Source: JBHIDJ01 sp046760105 (GTDB taxonomy: Bacteria; Pseudomonadota; Gammaproteobacteria; Acidiferrobacterales; SPGG2). From it: a DNA stretch of 16,258 nt. Positions within the stretch are counted from its first letter, which is position 1. Every line of letters begins with the position of its first letter. Positions 5,621 through 13,742 of this stretch are shown here, in pieces. Both the position numbers and the translations under genes were made by a program. Below the pieces are notes generated by a model that worked only from the letters and a program-made list of their open reading frames with translations, was not told where the DNA came from and made no database searches. The DNA is taken from contig JBHIDJ010000065.1 in the NCBI GenBank assembly GCA_046760105.1, forward strand, positions 1-16,258, given 5' to 3'.

Positions 5621-5803
5621 GTGAACGTCAAATGGGGCAGCCATGCGCTCGTCGTCCTGCTTGGAGCCGTGGGCTTGTCTGCCTGGTTGAGCTGGCTTGA
5701 TTACGTGCTGTTGCCGCTGTTGGTCCTCTTTGCGGCCATTACGGTCGCCGCGCTAATCCAGCGGTTGCCGAGATCGAGCCGGCACGAACATACGTCCACG
5801 TGA
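5621..5803 (+). CDS. Shortened MerF-like two-helix membrane protein
   Basis: The 60-residue product has two hydrophobic helices (about 8-24 and 27-46). The segment LVVLLGAVGLSAWLSWLDYVLLPLL is like MerF LVILLGVVGLSALTGYLDYVLLP. MerF carries Hg(II) across the inner membrane. What is missing is the N-terminal part with the vicinal cysteine pair (CCFTP in MerF); the product has no cysteine at all. The only in-frame start before the upstream stop is GTG 5621, only five bases after the -10 box, so the transcript would be leaderless or nearly so. Transport alone seems doubtful; it may be a degraded merF or work with the following cysteine protein, which overlaps its stop. Function is inference. Confidence 0.65.
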   Translation: MNVKWGSHALVVLLGAVGLSAWLSWLDYVLLPLLVLFAAITVAALIQRLPRSSRHEHTST

Positions 5804-5814
5804 CGCGGGTATCC

Positions 5815-6039
5815 ATGGCCACGATTCAAAGAGTCTCGGTCGTCACTTGTCCGCACTGCGGGTTTGAAAAAAGTGAGGAAATGCCGATGCATGCCTGTAT
5901 GTTCTTCTATGAGTGTCAGAAATGCGGAAGCGTCTTAAAACCAAAGCAAGGGGACTGTTGCGTGTTTTGTTCTTACGGAACGGTGCCATGTCCACCCGTT
6001 CAAACAGGGGGAACGCGGGAACATGGTGGCACCGTCTGA
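5815..6039 (+). CDS. GDCCVxC-domain small cysteine protein
   Basis: The 74-residue protein from ATG 5815 begins MATIQRVSVVTCPHCG and carries CPHC (C12, C15), C28, CQKC (C34, C37), the signature GDCCVFC (C48, C49, C52) and C59. This is the GDCCVxC family often encoded in mercury-resistance neighbourhoods near merF/merT. The family function is not established; metal binding is a reasonable inference. GTG 5800 would give five more residues and a 4-bp overlap with the preceding stop, so translational coupling is possible; homologs as I recall them begin at MATI. It is probably co-transcribed with the merF-like gene from the MerR-type promoter. Confidence 0.85.
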   Translation: MATIQRVSVVTCPHCGFEKSEEMPMHACMFFYECQKCGSVLKPKQGDCCVFCSYGTVPCPPVQTGGTREHGGTV

Positions 6040-6084
6040 GGTGAAACGCCTCAGCATGCTTGATTAATCTGAGGCAAACGGTGC
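6029..6084. terminator. Complex stem-loop between convergent GDCCVxC gene and ispE
   Basis: GCACCGT (6029-6035) pairs with ACGGTGC (6078-6084) around an inner part in which CTGAGG (6036-6041), CCTCAG (6049-6054) and CTGAGG (6069-6074) can form two mutually exclusive hairpins. The stronger inner stem is GCCTCAG/CTGAGGC (6048-6075). The stop codon of the GDCCVxC gene is inside the structure. There is no clean T-run, so a bidirectional terminator is likely but not certain. Confidence 0.5.
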
Positions 6085-6141
6085 TTAAATGGCTACTTTT
6101 CGGTGATCTCGTTAGGGACGACAAGAATGCAAATCGTCGCC

Positions 6142-7002
6142 TTACGGCGGGCCCACACCCCAAGACGATGATTCGTGATGTATCGCAAAAAGTGGGTGTA
6201 TGTTGACCCCGCGCGCAACAAAACCGCTAAGCGACTGCGGGTGCTGCCCGAGAATCCAACGTCCTTCGGGCTCGTCCTTGACTGGCAAATAAACACAAGC
6301 GCCTGACCCGGTCATGCGCGGCTGGCCGAATCTCGCCAACCACTGCAACGTTTTATCGACCTCGGGATAGCGTTCACGTACCGCGTGCTCCAAATCGTTA
6401 CGCACCCGTCCTGCCTGGAAGTCGCTTATTGTGATCGGGGGGCTGAAACCTGCAAGACCAAGATCGCGAAATACTTGCGCGGTCGAGACCTGCACCGGCG
6501 GAACAAGCACAACGTACCACACCTCTTCGGGTTCGATGGGCATAAGCACCTCGCCGACGCCCTCCGCCCACGCGGCACGCCCACCGATGAATACGGGTAC
6601 ATCGGCGCCCAGCTGCAGGCCAAGCTCGATCAGCTGGGTGCGCTGTAGGTCGACGCCCCATAAGTGGTTCAGCGCTAACAGCGTGGTCGCCGCATCGGAG
6701 CTACCGCCGCCCAAGCCGCCACCAAGTGGAATGCGTTTATTAAGGTGTATTTCGACACCTTTGTCCGTTCCGGATACGGTTTTTAACAGACGGGCGGCAC
6801 GCAGTGTGATATCGGTCTCCTCGGCGACGCGCGGTAGCGGCATCGCCCGTGTGATTGCACCATCGTCGGTAACACGGAATCTTAGCTCATCGGCGAAATC
6901 GAGGAATTGAAATACCGTCTGTAACAGATGATACCCGTCGTCTCGGCGTCCCGTTACATGGAGAAATAGGTTGAGCTTCGCGGGGGCGGGCCAGACCTGC
7001 AT
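6142..7002 (-). CDS. ispE: 4-diphosphocytidyl-2-C-methyl-D-erythritol kinase
   Basis: IspE phosphorylates CDP-methylerythritol with ATP in the MEP isoprenoid pathway. The 286-residue product starts MQVWPAPAKLNLFLHV, with the catalytic lysine K9. The GHMP-kinase ATP loop PLGGGLGGGSSDA is at 92-104. The catalytic aspartate D134 lies in GADVPVFIGG, and the C-terminal motif MTGSGACVYL is present. It starts 3 bp after lolB, so the two are co-transcribed. In the reference gene order the next gene is tRNA-Gln; here the mercury-type cassette lies between. Confidence 0.97.
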   Translation of the reverse strand: MQVWPAPAKLNLFLHVTGRRDDGYHLLQTVFQFLDFADELRFRVTDDGAITRAMPLPRVAEETDITLRAARLLKTVSGTDKGVEIHLNKRIPLGGGLGGGSSDAATTLLALNHLWGVDLQRTQLIELGLQLGADVPVFIGGRAAWAEGVGEVLMPIEPEEVWYVVLVPPVQVSTAQVFRDLGLAGFSPPITISDFQAGRVRNDLEHAVRERYPEVDKTLQWLARFGQPRMTGSGACVYLPVKDEPEGRWILGQHPQSLSGFVARGVNIHPLFAIHHESSSWGVGPP

Positions 7003-7005
7003 CGC

Positions 7006-7653
7006 TTAGGGTTTCAACGTCCAACGCTCTATTATCAGGCGCACTTCCAGTGTTGGCGCATTTGAATTTCCGTCACGCCGTAACTCGCGACCCCTTTCAT
7101 TCAGTCGTCGGCGAATGAACACCTTGCTCGGAAACTCATGCACGCCTGCGCGCTTGTAACGCAGAAAACGGATGTCCCATCCCAACTGTTGTAGTGTCTT
7201 GAGCCGACCCAACTCATCGAGGGCGTGTTGCCCCGGTAGCTCGGGGACAGGCACACCGAGGACCCAGTAATTCAGGCCATCCAGCGGCAGCCAATAGCCG
7301 GTGGTGTCGAACAATAGCTGTTGCCCGTTTTCCGCCCAGTAGGTGTTTAGATCGGCATCTTGCAAGGTCGCGCCGCTGTGATCCTGGATCAACCGAACGT
7401 GCCCCCGGCCAAGAGGTCCCCACAGATCTATATGGTGTCGCTCGTTGTCGCGCACCCAGCGTAATGACGCCTGCCAGCCCTCATTCGGCGTGCGCGCGGA
7501 CAGGCGACCCTGGATATCCCAAACCTTGACTGTGTTGAGTCTTGACTGCCGCAACTCCCACGCGGCGGTGGCATCTTCGAGAGGGAGCCGGCGCTCAACC
7601 GTAGCGCAGCTCGCTGCCAACACGACAACGAGCACGACGAAGAGCCTTTTCAC
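7006..7653 (-). CDS. lolB: Outer-membrane lipoprotein receptor LolB
   Basis: LolB accepts lipoproteins from periplasmic LolA and inserts them in the outer membrane. The 215-residue product has a lipoprotein signal with lipobox LAAS-C16 after a hydrophobic segment. The body contains WDIQGRLSARTPNEGWQASLRW and WGPLGRGHVRL, typical LolB segments, and WVLGVPVP later. The start is GTG 7653, overlapping the TGA of the TPR gene (GTGA), which points to translational coupling. It is followed 3 bp later by ispE. The order TPR, lolB, ispE matches Pseudomonas. Confidence 0.94.
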   Translation of the reverse strand: MKRLFVVLVVVLAASCATVERRLPLEDATAAWELRQSRLNTVKVWDIQGRLSARTPNEGWQASLRWVRDNERHHIDLWGPLGRGHVRLIQDHSGATLQDADLNTYWAENGQQLLFDTTGYWLPLDGLNYWVLGVPVPELPGQHALDELGRLKTLQQLGWDIRFLRYKRAGVHEFPSKVFIRRRLNERGRELRRDGNSNAPTLEVRLIIERWTLKP

Positions 7654-9383
7654 GGATTGAACTTCTTGATCACACCGTGGAGGGCTTCGCTGTCCGGGGT
7701 GTCTTCTAGTGCCTTGTTCCAGACTGATCTAGCCTGCGTGCGGTCACCCGTTACCCATAGCACTTCGCCGAGGTGGGCCGAAATCTCGGCATCGTTGCGG
7801 ATCGATAGCGCGCGTTTAAGGAATTTGATGGCTTCGCTGGTGTTTCCAAGCCGATACTGGATCCAGCCCATGCTGTCGAGAATGAAAGGATCATCCGGCT
7901 TCAATGCGAGGGCTCGCTCAATGAACTCCAAGGCCTCCTCATAGCGCGTCGTGCGGTCGGCGAGCGTGTATCCAAGCGCGTTAAGTGCCTGCGCGTTATC
8001 AGGTTCCTGTTTCAGGATGACCCGCAAATCACGCTCGGTCAGATCGACGCGATCAAGTTTTTCCCCGATGAGGGCGCGCGCATAGAGGAGATCCTTATTA
8101 TCCGGCAAACCCTCGAGCGCGCCGTTGAGTATCTCGAGCGCCTCGGGATACTGCTTGGCCTCCCGTAGTATCTGTTCCTCCGCCAACACCAGCTGTACGC
8201 GTTGCTCCTCGGACTGCGACTGTATGCCTTGCAGATGTTTGCGCGCCCCTTCCAGATCCCCTTGTTTCGCTATCACAACGCCAAGCCGTGTTTGCGCTTC
8301 GAAGTAGTGCTCACCAAGCACCACTTGCCGATACCAGCGCTCCGCTTGCGCATAGTCCTTGCGGTCCTCGCCAACCTGTCCGAGATAGAGGAGCATCTGC
8401 TGATCGTCTGGCCGCAACTCCAATACGGACTTAAAATAGCGCTCAGCCTCATCGATGCGGTTGGTCTGCAACGACAACAGCCCAAGCGCGTACATTGTGT
8501 CCGCATCGTCTGGAGATGTCTTGAGCACCCCCATGAACTGCTCGCGCGCCTTCTCCCATTGCTTGAGGTCGACCAGATAGCGCGCATAGTTCAGCCTGAG
8601 CTGTGTTGCCTGCGGATGGCTCGCGAGGTAGTCCTCGTAGAACGCCTGCGCTTTCACGCTATCCTTGCGCGAAACGAGGATACCCGCCTTGAATAGTGCC
8701 GCTTCCTCCCAATCGGGCTTGAGCTCGAGGGCGCGGCTCGCGGCCTCGGTAGCCGTATCCAGGTTGTCGGTGCGCACCGCCAGATGGGCCAATGCAAAGT
8801 AGGCACTCGGGCTTGCTCGGTCCAGGTCAACCAGCGCTTGCATGATCTCCATCGCGACCTTGCGATTTTGGTGACGCGCGAGGACGGACGCGATGCGCCG
8901 ATAGGTGTGGCCTTTGGGCTGCCCCTTAGCCGCAATCGACAACATTTTCTTAAAGTTAAGCTGGGCCTCATGCGGTCTGCCTAGTTCTAACAATACGGAA
9001 GCGAGCTGCTCGTGCGCCTTGTTGCTCACCGGCTCGAGCTCGACCCACAGGTTGGCGGTGTTCAGTGCGTCATCGTAACGCTTGGCGTAGACGGCGGCGA
9101 GGGTGGCCCGTTCGGCGAGCCGCGGGTCGCGCGTTTTTTGCGCGACACGGGCGAGGCTTGTAATAGCAGTGTCAAACTGCCCGCGGTGGCCAGCAATCTC
9201 ACCTAGCAGAATGTCATACATCACATCCTCCGTTAATTCCACGCTGGACAACGCTGGACGCTCCGCTGCCGGTACACGAGTGGGCTCGCTCATCACCGCC
9301 GGCTTAGTAACGGTACAGGCCGCCAGCAGAATCATCAGCGGGGCGGCGCCAAGCAGTGCACACATTTTGTTCATCGGTTTCAT
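7650..9383 (-). CDS. TPR-repeat outer-membrane/periplasmic lipoprotein
   Basis: The 577-residue product from ATG 9383 starts MKPMNKMCALLGAAPLMILLAAC, a lipoprotein signal peptide with the lipobox cysteine at about residue 23. The rest is a chain of tetratricopeptide repeats (for example ALGLLSLQTNRIDEAERYFKSVLELRPDD and ALNALGYTLADRTTRYEEALEFIERALALKPDD). It belongs to the TPR lipoproteins encoded beside lolB in Gammaproteobacteria (PA4667-like in Pseudomonas). TPRs bind proteins; the partner is unknown. GTG 9401 would add six residues (MATPDL) before the signal and is less typical. No clear ribosome site decides. It is the first gene of the unit with lolB and ispE. Confidence 0.88.
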   Translation of the reverse strand: MKPMNKMCALLGAAPLMILLAACTVTKPAVMSEPTRVPAAERPALSSVELTEDVMYDILLGEIAGHRGQFDTAITSLARVAQKTRDPRLAERATLAAVYAKRYDDALNTANLWVELEPVSNKAHEQLASVLLELGRPHEAQLNFKKMLSIAAKGQPKGHTYRRIASVLARHQNRKVAMEIMQALVDLDRASPSAYFALAHLAVRTDNLDTATEAASRALELKPDWEEAALFKAGILVSRKDSVKAQAFYEDYLASHPQATQLRLNYARYLVDLKQWEKAREQFMGVLKTSPDDADTMYALGLLSLQTNRIDEAERYFKSVLELRPDDQQMLLYLGQVGEDRKDYAQAERWYRQVVLGEHYFEAQTRLGVVIAKQGDLEGARKHLQGIQSQSEEQRVQLVLAEEQILREAKQYPEALEILNGALEGLPDNKDLLYARALIGEKLDRVDLTERDLRVILKQEPDNAQALNALGYTLADRTTRYEEALEFIERALALKPDDPFILDSMGWIQYRLGNTSEAIKFLKRALSIRNDAEISAHLGEVLWVTGDRTQARSVWNKALEDTPDSEALHGVIKKFNP

Positions 9384-9598
9384 AAGGTCGGGGGTGGCCA
9401 CCGGGGCGCTAGTTTGCCTGATCTAATACAATTGGTTCCTGTGCGTACGAAAATGTTCCGTCGACAAAAACTGCAATATACGATTGAGTGTCTTACATCT
9501 CCGAGGTACTTTCAACCACCCCGCCCCAAACTCTGTGGTAGCGTATTTATGTCTGATCAAATGACGCAGCCACAACCGGGCACTATATTGGAATAGAA

Positions 9599-11299
9599 AT
9601 GAACTCGCTGTTTTTGTTGGTGATAGGGATCGTGGTGTTCGCCCTGGGCTATCGTTTCTACGCCAAGCTGCTAGCGCTTTCGGCGTTCCGCCTTGACGTA
9701 GATTATAGTACGCCAGCGCATAGCCGCGCAGATGACAAGGACTTTGTGGCCGGCAGCCGGCATGTGGTGTTCGGACACTATTTCGCTGCCGTTGCCGGTG
9801 CAACGACCCTCACCGGCACTGCCGTCGCCGTGATTTGGGGTTGGATACCGGCATTTCTATGGGTGCTGGTGGGAACGACAGTAGCCGCAGGTGTCTATGG
9901 GCTTGGAACCCTGTGGCTGATGACGCGTTATGGCGGCCTCGGACTGGCGGGTGCTGTTCGTGACGTCGCCGGTCCGCGCGCACAGCTACCGTTCTTCGTG
10001 TTGGCCATTGCATTATTGCTTGTCATGAATGCGGTGTTCGCGTGGCTGACAGCAGAGCTGCTGACGGCATACCCAGCCGCCGCACTGCCGTTCTGGCTTC
10101 AAGTCGGGCTAGCACTTGCCTTTGGTGTTTATCTGCACAATCGTGGCAACCGCGGTCTTGTTCTAGCGACTGTGATCGCGGTTGCCGCGTCGTTGATCGC
10201 CGTCTGGGTGCTTCACAGAACCACGTTTGCGTTCTCCGGCGCAATCAATATCGACATCCACGGCTATTCTTGGGTGTCGCTCGACGCCACGGTTGTCTGG
10301 ATCGTTTTGCTTTTCGTGTTTGCGTACTACGCAACGAGCGCGCCGGTCTGGAAGCTCGTCCAGCCGAGAGGGTATCTCACGGCCATTCATGCGGGGATCC
10401 TTATACTCCTGCTATTTGTGGGTGTGGCAATCATGCGCCCGCCGATAGTAGCTCCCCACTTCAACACCGACCTTCAAGCGCCCGGTGCGATCCCCTGGAT
10501 CTTTGTCACGCTCACCTCCGGTGCGATCGCCGGGTTTTACCTGCTCGTTGCCGGGGGCATAACCGCCAAACAGCTCTCGCGGGAAACCGATGCGCGCTAC
10601 GTCGGCTACGGCACCGCGCTCGTCGAGGGTATCCTTGCGTTAAGCGTGATCTTGGTTTGCACTGCTGGATTCGGTGATAAGGATAAGTGGGTCGAATTCT
10701 ATGGGTCCTGGGAAGGCGTGCAGAGTCTGCCCCGGCTTGTGGATTTATACCTAGCCGGATGCGCCAATTTCGTAGCGGCGCTGGGGATCGACCGAGGGCT
10801 CGCCCACACGTTCGCGGCGGCCGTGGTCGCGGGGCTGATTGCGGTCACGCTAGATGCGGGCGTACGAGTGCAAAAACAGCTCTTAGCCGAAGTCGGCGAC
10901 TGTTTTGGCATTAAGCGGTTGCAGGACGAGAAGGTGCTCTTGCTGGTTACGGTCGGCCTAGCCGCGGCCTTAGCCCTTTACGACGGTCGCGGTAGCGGCG
11001 GATTGCGATTCTGGCCGCTGTTCGGTATATGGAATCAAGTACTCGCAGTCGTGGGCCTCTTGCTCGTCGGGCTGACACTGCGACGCCAACAGCAACCGGC
11101 ACTCTGTGTCGTCGCCCCAATGTTGTTTCTGCTCATCGTCGTCACGTGGGCGCTGTTGGCCAAACTGGTGCTTTGGTGGAGTGCGGGTAACTGGCTGCAC
11201 TTCGCAGGTGGGATAGTGTTACTGGCGCTGGAAATCTGGCTTGCGCGCGAAGCCCTGCGGGCACTAAGACAGCCCGTAGCGGCACCGCCTGGTGCTTGA
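9599..11299 (+). CDS. CstA-family carbon starvation / pyruvate-peptide transporter, divergent member
   Basis: The 566-residue protein is a polytopic membrane protein with many (about 14) hydrophobic segments. CstA signatures are present in diverged form: YRFYAKLLALSAFRLD and TPAHSRADDKDFV near the start, VVFGHYFAAVAGAT (family FGHHFAAIAGAGP), APVWKLVQPRGYL, FVTLTSGAIAGFYLLVAGG with RETDARYVGYGTALVEG, TLDAGVRVQKQLLAEV and FWPLFGIWNQVLA. CstA proteins import pyruvate or peptides during starvation. The usual GAGPL segment reads GATTLTGT, so substrate preference may differ. It lies between the TPR gene and hemA, which are normally direct divergent neighbours, so it is an insertion in that gap. 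ATG 9599 follows GGAATAG, a weak ribosome site. Confidence 0.88.
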   Translation: MNSLFLLVIGIVVFALGYRFYAKLLALSAFRLDVDYSTPAHSRADDKDFVAGSRHVVFGHYFAAVAGATTLTGTAVAVIWGWIPAFLWVLVGTTVAAGVYGLGTLWLMTRYGGLGLAGAVRDVAGPRAQLPFFVLAIALLLVMNAVFAWLTAELLTAYPAAALPFWLQVGLALAFGVYLHNRGNRGLVLATVIAVAASLIAVWVLHRTTFAFSGAINIDIHGYSWVSLDATVVWIVLLFVFAYYATSAPVWKLVQPRGYLTAIHAGILILLLFVGVAIMRPPIVAPHFNTDLQAPGAIPWIFVTLTSGAIAGFYLLVAGGITAKQLSRETDARYVGYGTALVEGILALSVILVCTAGFGDKDKWVEFYGSWEGVQSLPRLVDLYLAGCANFVAALGIDRGLAHTFAAAVVAGLIAVTLDAGVRVQKQLLAEVGDCFGIKRLQDEKVLLLVTVGLAAALALYDGRGSGGLRFWPLFGIWNQVLAVVGLLLVGLTLRRQQQPALCVVAPMLFLLIVVTWALLAKLVLWWSAGNWLHFAGGIVLLALEIWLAREALRALRQPVAAPPGA

Positions 11300-11323
11300 C
11301 AGTCTGCCTACAGTGTTCAAAAT
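11296..11323 (+). promoter_or_regulatory. Possible hemA promoter overlapping the cstA-like stop
   Basis: TTGACA (11296-11301) covers the stop codon of the CstA-family gene. CAAAAT (11318-11323) follows after 16 bp and matches TATAAT at four of six positions. hemA starts 35 bp later. This would let hemA be transcribed independently of the upstream transporter gene. It rests on consensus boxes only. Confidence 0.4.
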
Positions 11324-11358
11324 CCCTGGCTAGAGTGGCCCGGGCTGGTTTTTTGCAT

Positions 11359-12618
11359 ATGCATCTCCTTGCTTTCGGAATCAATCACAAAACCGCACCG
11401 GTGGAGATTCGTGAGCAAACCGCGATAGCCCCGGAAGATGTGGTGGAAGCGCTTCGCGATATCACCGCTAGCGGTGCAGCCAGCGAAGCCACCATTCTGT
11501 CCACGTGTAACCGCACGGAGCTTTATTGTGGTTTGGAACGAGCCCACAGTGAAAGGGCTATTCGCTGGTTTTCTGACAGTTACCGGCTGCGCGCCGCAGA
11601 CATCCTACCGTATCTTTACGAATATCGCGGCGCCGCCGCGGCAAAACACGCCTTCCGCGTAGCGTCGGGGCTGGATTCGATGGTGCTAGGGGAGCCACAA
11701 ATACTCGGCCAGATGAAAGATGCGTTCGAAACTGCACACAAGGCTGGTACGACCGGCAAGATCCTGAATCGCTTGTTCCAACACACATTCTCCGTCGCCA
11801 AGAGAGTGCGCAGCGACACCGCCATCGGCGCGAGCGCGGTCTCCGTCGCCTATGCCGCTGTCAGCCTTGCCAAGCAGATCTTCGATCAGCTCTCAGAACA
11901 AACAGTGCTGCTGATCGGTGCCGGCGACATGGTGGAGTTATGTGCGCGCCATTTAAATGAGCAAGGTATAAGGCACATGATTGTTGCGAACCGTACGCTC
12001 GAGCGTGCACGTACGATTGGCGACCCGCTCGGTGCCGAGGCGATTCCGCTGGCGGATATGCCGACGCGGCTGAGCGATGCCGACATCGTTATCTCCTCGA
12101 CCGCGAGCCAGTTGCCTATCCTCGGTAAAGGAACGGTTGAACGGGCCTTGAAGGTGCGCAGGCACCGGCCGATGTTCATGGTTGATATAGCGGTACCGCG
12201 GGACATCGAAGCCGAGGTCGCCCAACTCAACGACGTCTACCTCTACAGCATCGACGATCTACAGGACATAGTGCAGGACAACCTGCTGTCGCGTCTGCAA
12301 GCAGCGAGAGAAGCAGAGAAGATCATCGATACCCAGGTCGCTGCGTTCATGAGTTGGGTGAAGTCGCTTGACGCCGTTCCCAGCATTCGTGCGCTGCGAG
12401 AGACGGTGGAGGCTGCGCGCATGGCCGAGCTGCAACGCGCGCGGCGGCGGCTGGCCCAGGGGGAGGATCCAGACAAGGTGATAGAGCGTCTGGCACATGC
12501 ATTGACGAACAAATTCACCCATTCCCCGACCGTTGCGTTAACCCGCGCCAGTCATGATGATCGAGCCCTGTTGATCGAGGTGCTCCACAGGCTTTTCAGT
12601 CTGAACGAGGACGAATAA
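11359..12618 (+). CDS. hemA: Glutamyl-tRNA reductase
   Basis: GluTR reduces Glu-tRNA to glutamate-1-semialdehyde, the first step of C5 heme synthesis. The start ATG 11359 gives a 419-residue protein beginning MHLLAFGINHKTAPVEIREQ, the family N-terminus. A longer frame from 11296 adds unrelated residues. The nucleophile is C50 in STCNRTELYC. The segment LDSMVLGEPQILGQMKDAF follows, then the NADPH Rossmann domain VLLIGAGDMVELCARHL, and a C-terminal dimerisation helix region. It precedes prfA by 2 bp, the standard hemA-prfA-prmC order. Confidence 0.97.
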   Translation: MHLLAFGINHKTAPVEIREQTAIAPEDVVEALRDITASGAASEATILSTCNRTELYCGLERAHSERAIRWFSDSYRLRAADILPYLYEYRGAAAAKHAFRVASGLDSMVLGEPQILGQMKDAFETAHKAGTTGKILNRLFQHTFSVAKRVRSDTAIGASAVSVAYAAVSLAKQIFDQLSEQTVLLIGAGDMVELCARHLNEQGIRHMIVANRTLERARTIGDPLGAEAIPLADMPTRLSDADIVISSTASQLPILGKGTVERALKVRRHRPMFMVDIAVPRDIEAEVAQLNDVYLYSIDDLQDIVQDNLLSRLQAAREAEKIIDTQVAAFMSWVKSLDAVPSIRALRETVEAARMAELQRARRRLAQGEDPDKVIERLAHALTNKFTHSPTVALTRASHDDRALLIEVLHRLFSLNEDE

Positions 12619-12620
12619 AC

Positions 12621-13703
12621 ATGAACCCCTCGGTCGAGAACAAACTCAAGAAGCTTATCGAACGCGATGAAGAAATCAGCGCGTTGCTCGCCGACCCCGA
12701 GGTGATCAGCGACCAGCAACAGTTTCGCCGTCTGTCAAGAGAATACGCTGAGATTAGCCCCGTAGTTCAGCAGTATCAGAACTACCGGCGCGCCTCCGAC
12801 GAGCTCACGGCCGCGCGTTCCATGCTCAAAGACCCGGATAGCGCCATTCGCGATATGGCGCAAGAGGAGATAAATCGAATTCAAGCGCACATCGACCATT
12901 TGCAACAGGAGCTACAGAGGCTGCTGCTGCCGAGCGATCCGAGCGACAGTCGCAATATCTTTCTGGAGATTCGCGCGGGCACGGGCGGCGAGGAAGCGGC
13001 GTTGTTCGCCGCGGATCTATTCCGCATGTACAGCTATTACGCTGAGAAACATGGTTGGAAGGTCGAAATAATAAGCCAGAGCCCGAGCGAACTCAGTGGT
13101 TACAAAGAGATCATCGCGCGCATCGTCGGTCAGGGTGCCTATTCGCGGCTTAAGTTTGAATCCGGCGGTCATCGTGTGCAGCGGGTTCCAGTGACTGAGG
13201 CACAGGGACGCATTCACACCTCGGCATGCACGGTGGCGGTTATGCCGGAGGCAGAAGAAGTCGACGAAATCGAAATCAATCCGGCGGAGTTGAAGATCGA
13301 TACCTACCGCGCCTCGGGAGCGGGCGGTCAACACGTCAACCGCACCGATTCGGCTGTGCGCATCACACACCTGCCGTCGGGGATGGTGGTGGAATGCCAA
13401 GACGAGCGTTCGCAACACAAAAATAAGGCGCGGGCAATGTCGGTGCTACGCGCGCGGTTGCTTGAGATGGAACGCCGCAAACAAAGAGAACAAGAAGCCG
13501 CCACGCGTAAGAGTCTCATCGGCAGTGGCGACCGCTCCGAGCGCATACGCACCTATAATTTCCCTCAGGGGCGCGTTACCGATCACCGCATCAACCTTAC
13601 GCTTTACAAACTTGAACAGACCCTCACTGGCGAGCTCGACGAGCTCATTGACCCACTGATTGCGGTCCATCAGGCTGATCAGCTTGCGGCGTTGAGTGCT
13701 TAA
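12621..13703 (+). CDS. prfA: Peptide chain release factor 1
   Basis: RF1 terminates translation at UAA and UAG. The 360-residue product has the anticodon-like tripeptide P190-V191-T192 (PxT, typical of RF1; RF2 has SPF) and the catalytic GGQ at 235-237 in SGAGGQHVNRTDSAVRITH. The C-terminal domain ends with QGRVTDHRINLTLYKLEQTL. Gly-Gly-Gln is methylated by PrmC, encoded next. hemA ends 2 bp upstream and its last codons supply GAGGA as ribosome site. Confidence 0.97.
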   Translation: MNPSVENKLKKLIERDEEISALLADPEVISDQQQFRRLSREYAEISPVVQQYQNYRRASDELTAARSMLKDPDSAIRDMAQEEINRIQAHIDHLQQELQRLLLPSDPSDSRNIFLEIRAGTGGEEAALFAADLFRMYSYYAEKHGWKVEIISQSPSELSGYKEIIARIVGQGAYSRLKFESGGHRVQRVPVTEAQGRIHTSACTVAVMPEAEEVDEIEINPAELKIDTYRASGAGGQHVNRTDSAVRITHLPSGMVVECQDERSQHKNKARAMSVLRARLLEMERRKQREQEAATRKSLIGSGDRSERIRTYNFPQGRVTDHRINLTLYKLEQTLTGELDELIDPLIAVHQADQLAALSA

Positions 13704-13712
13704 ACGCCGTAA

Positions 13713-13740
13713 CAAGTGTCAAGTTGTAAGTAGTTAGTTT
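13713..13740 (+). repeat. Small 7-bp-phased CAAG-like repeat (locus D)
   Basis: CAAG at 13713 and 13720, TAAG at 13727 and TTAG at 13734 lie on one 7-bp grid in the gap between prfA and prmC. The core agrees with loci A and C, now on the plus strand. Four short units only, so the case is weaker than for the other loci. Confidence 0.5.
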
Positions 13741-13742
13741 CA

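Noticed and set aside
6431..6910. 159-codon plus-strand frame opposite ispE
   Set aside because: Antisense to a clearly real gene; low-complexity serine/proline/arginine-rich translation typical of shadow frames.
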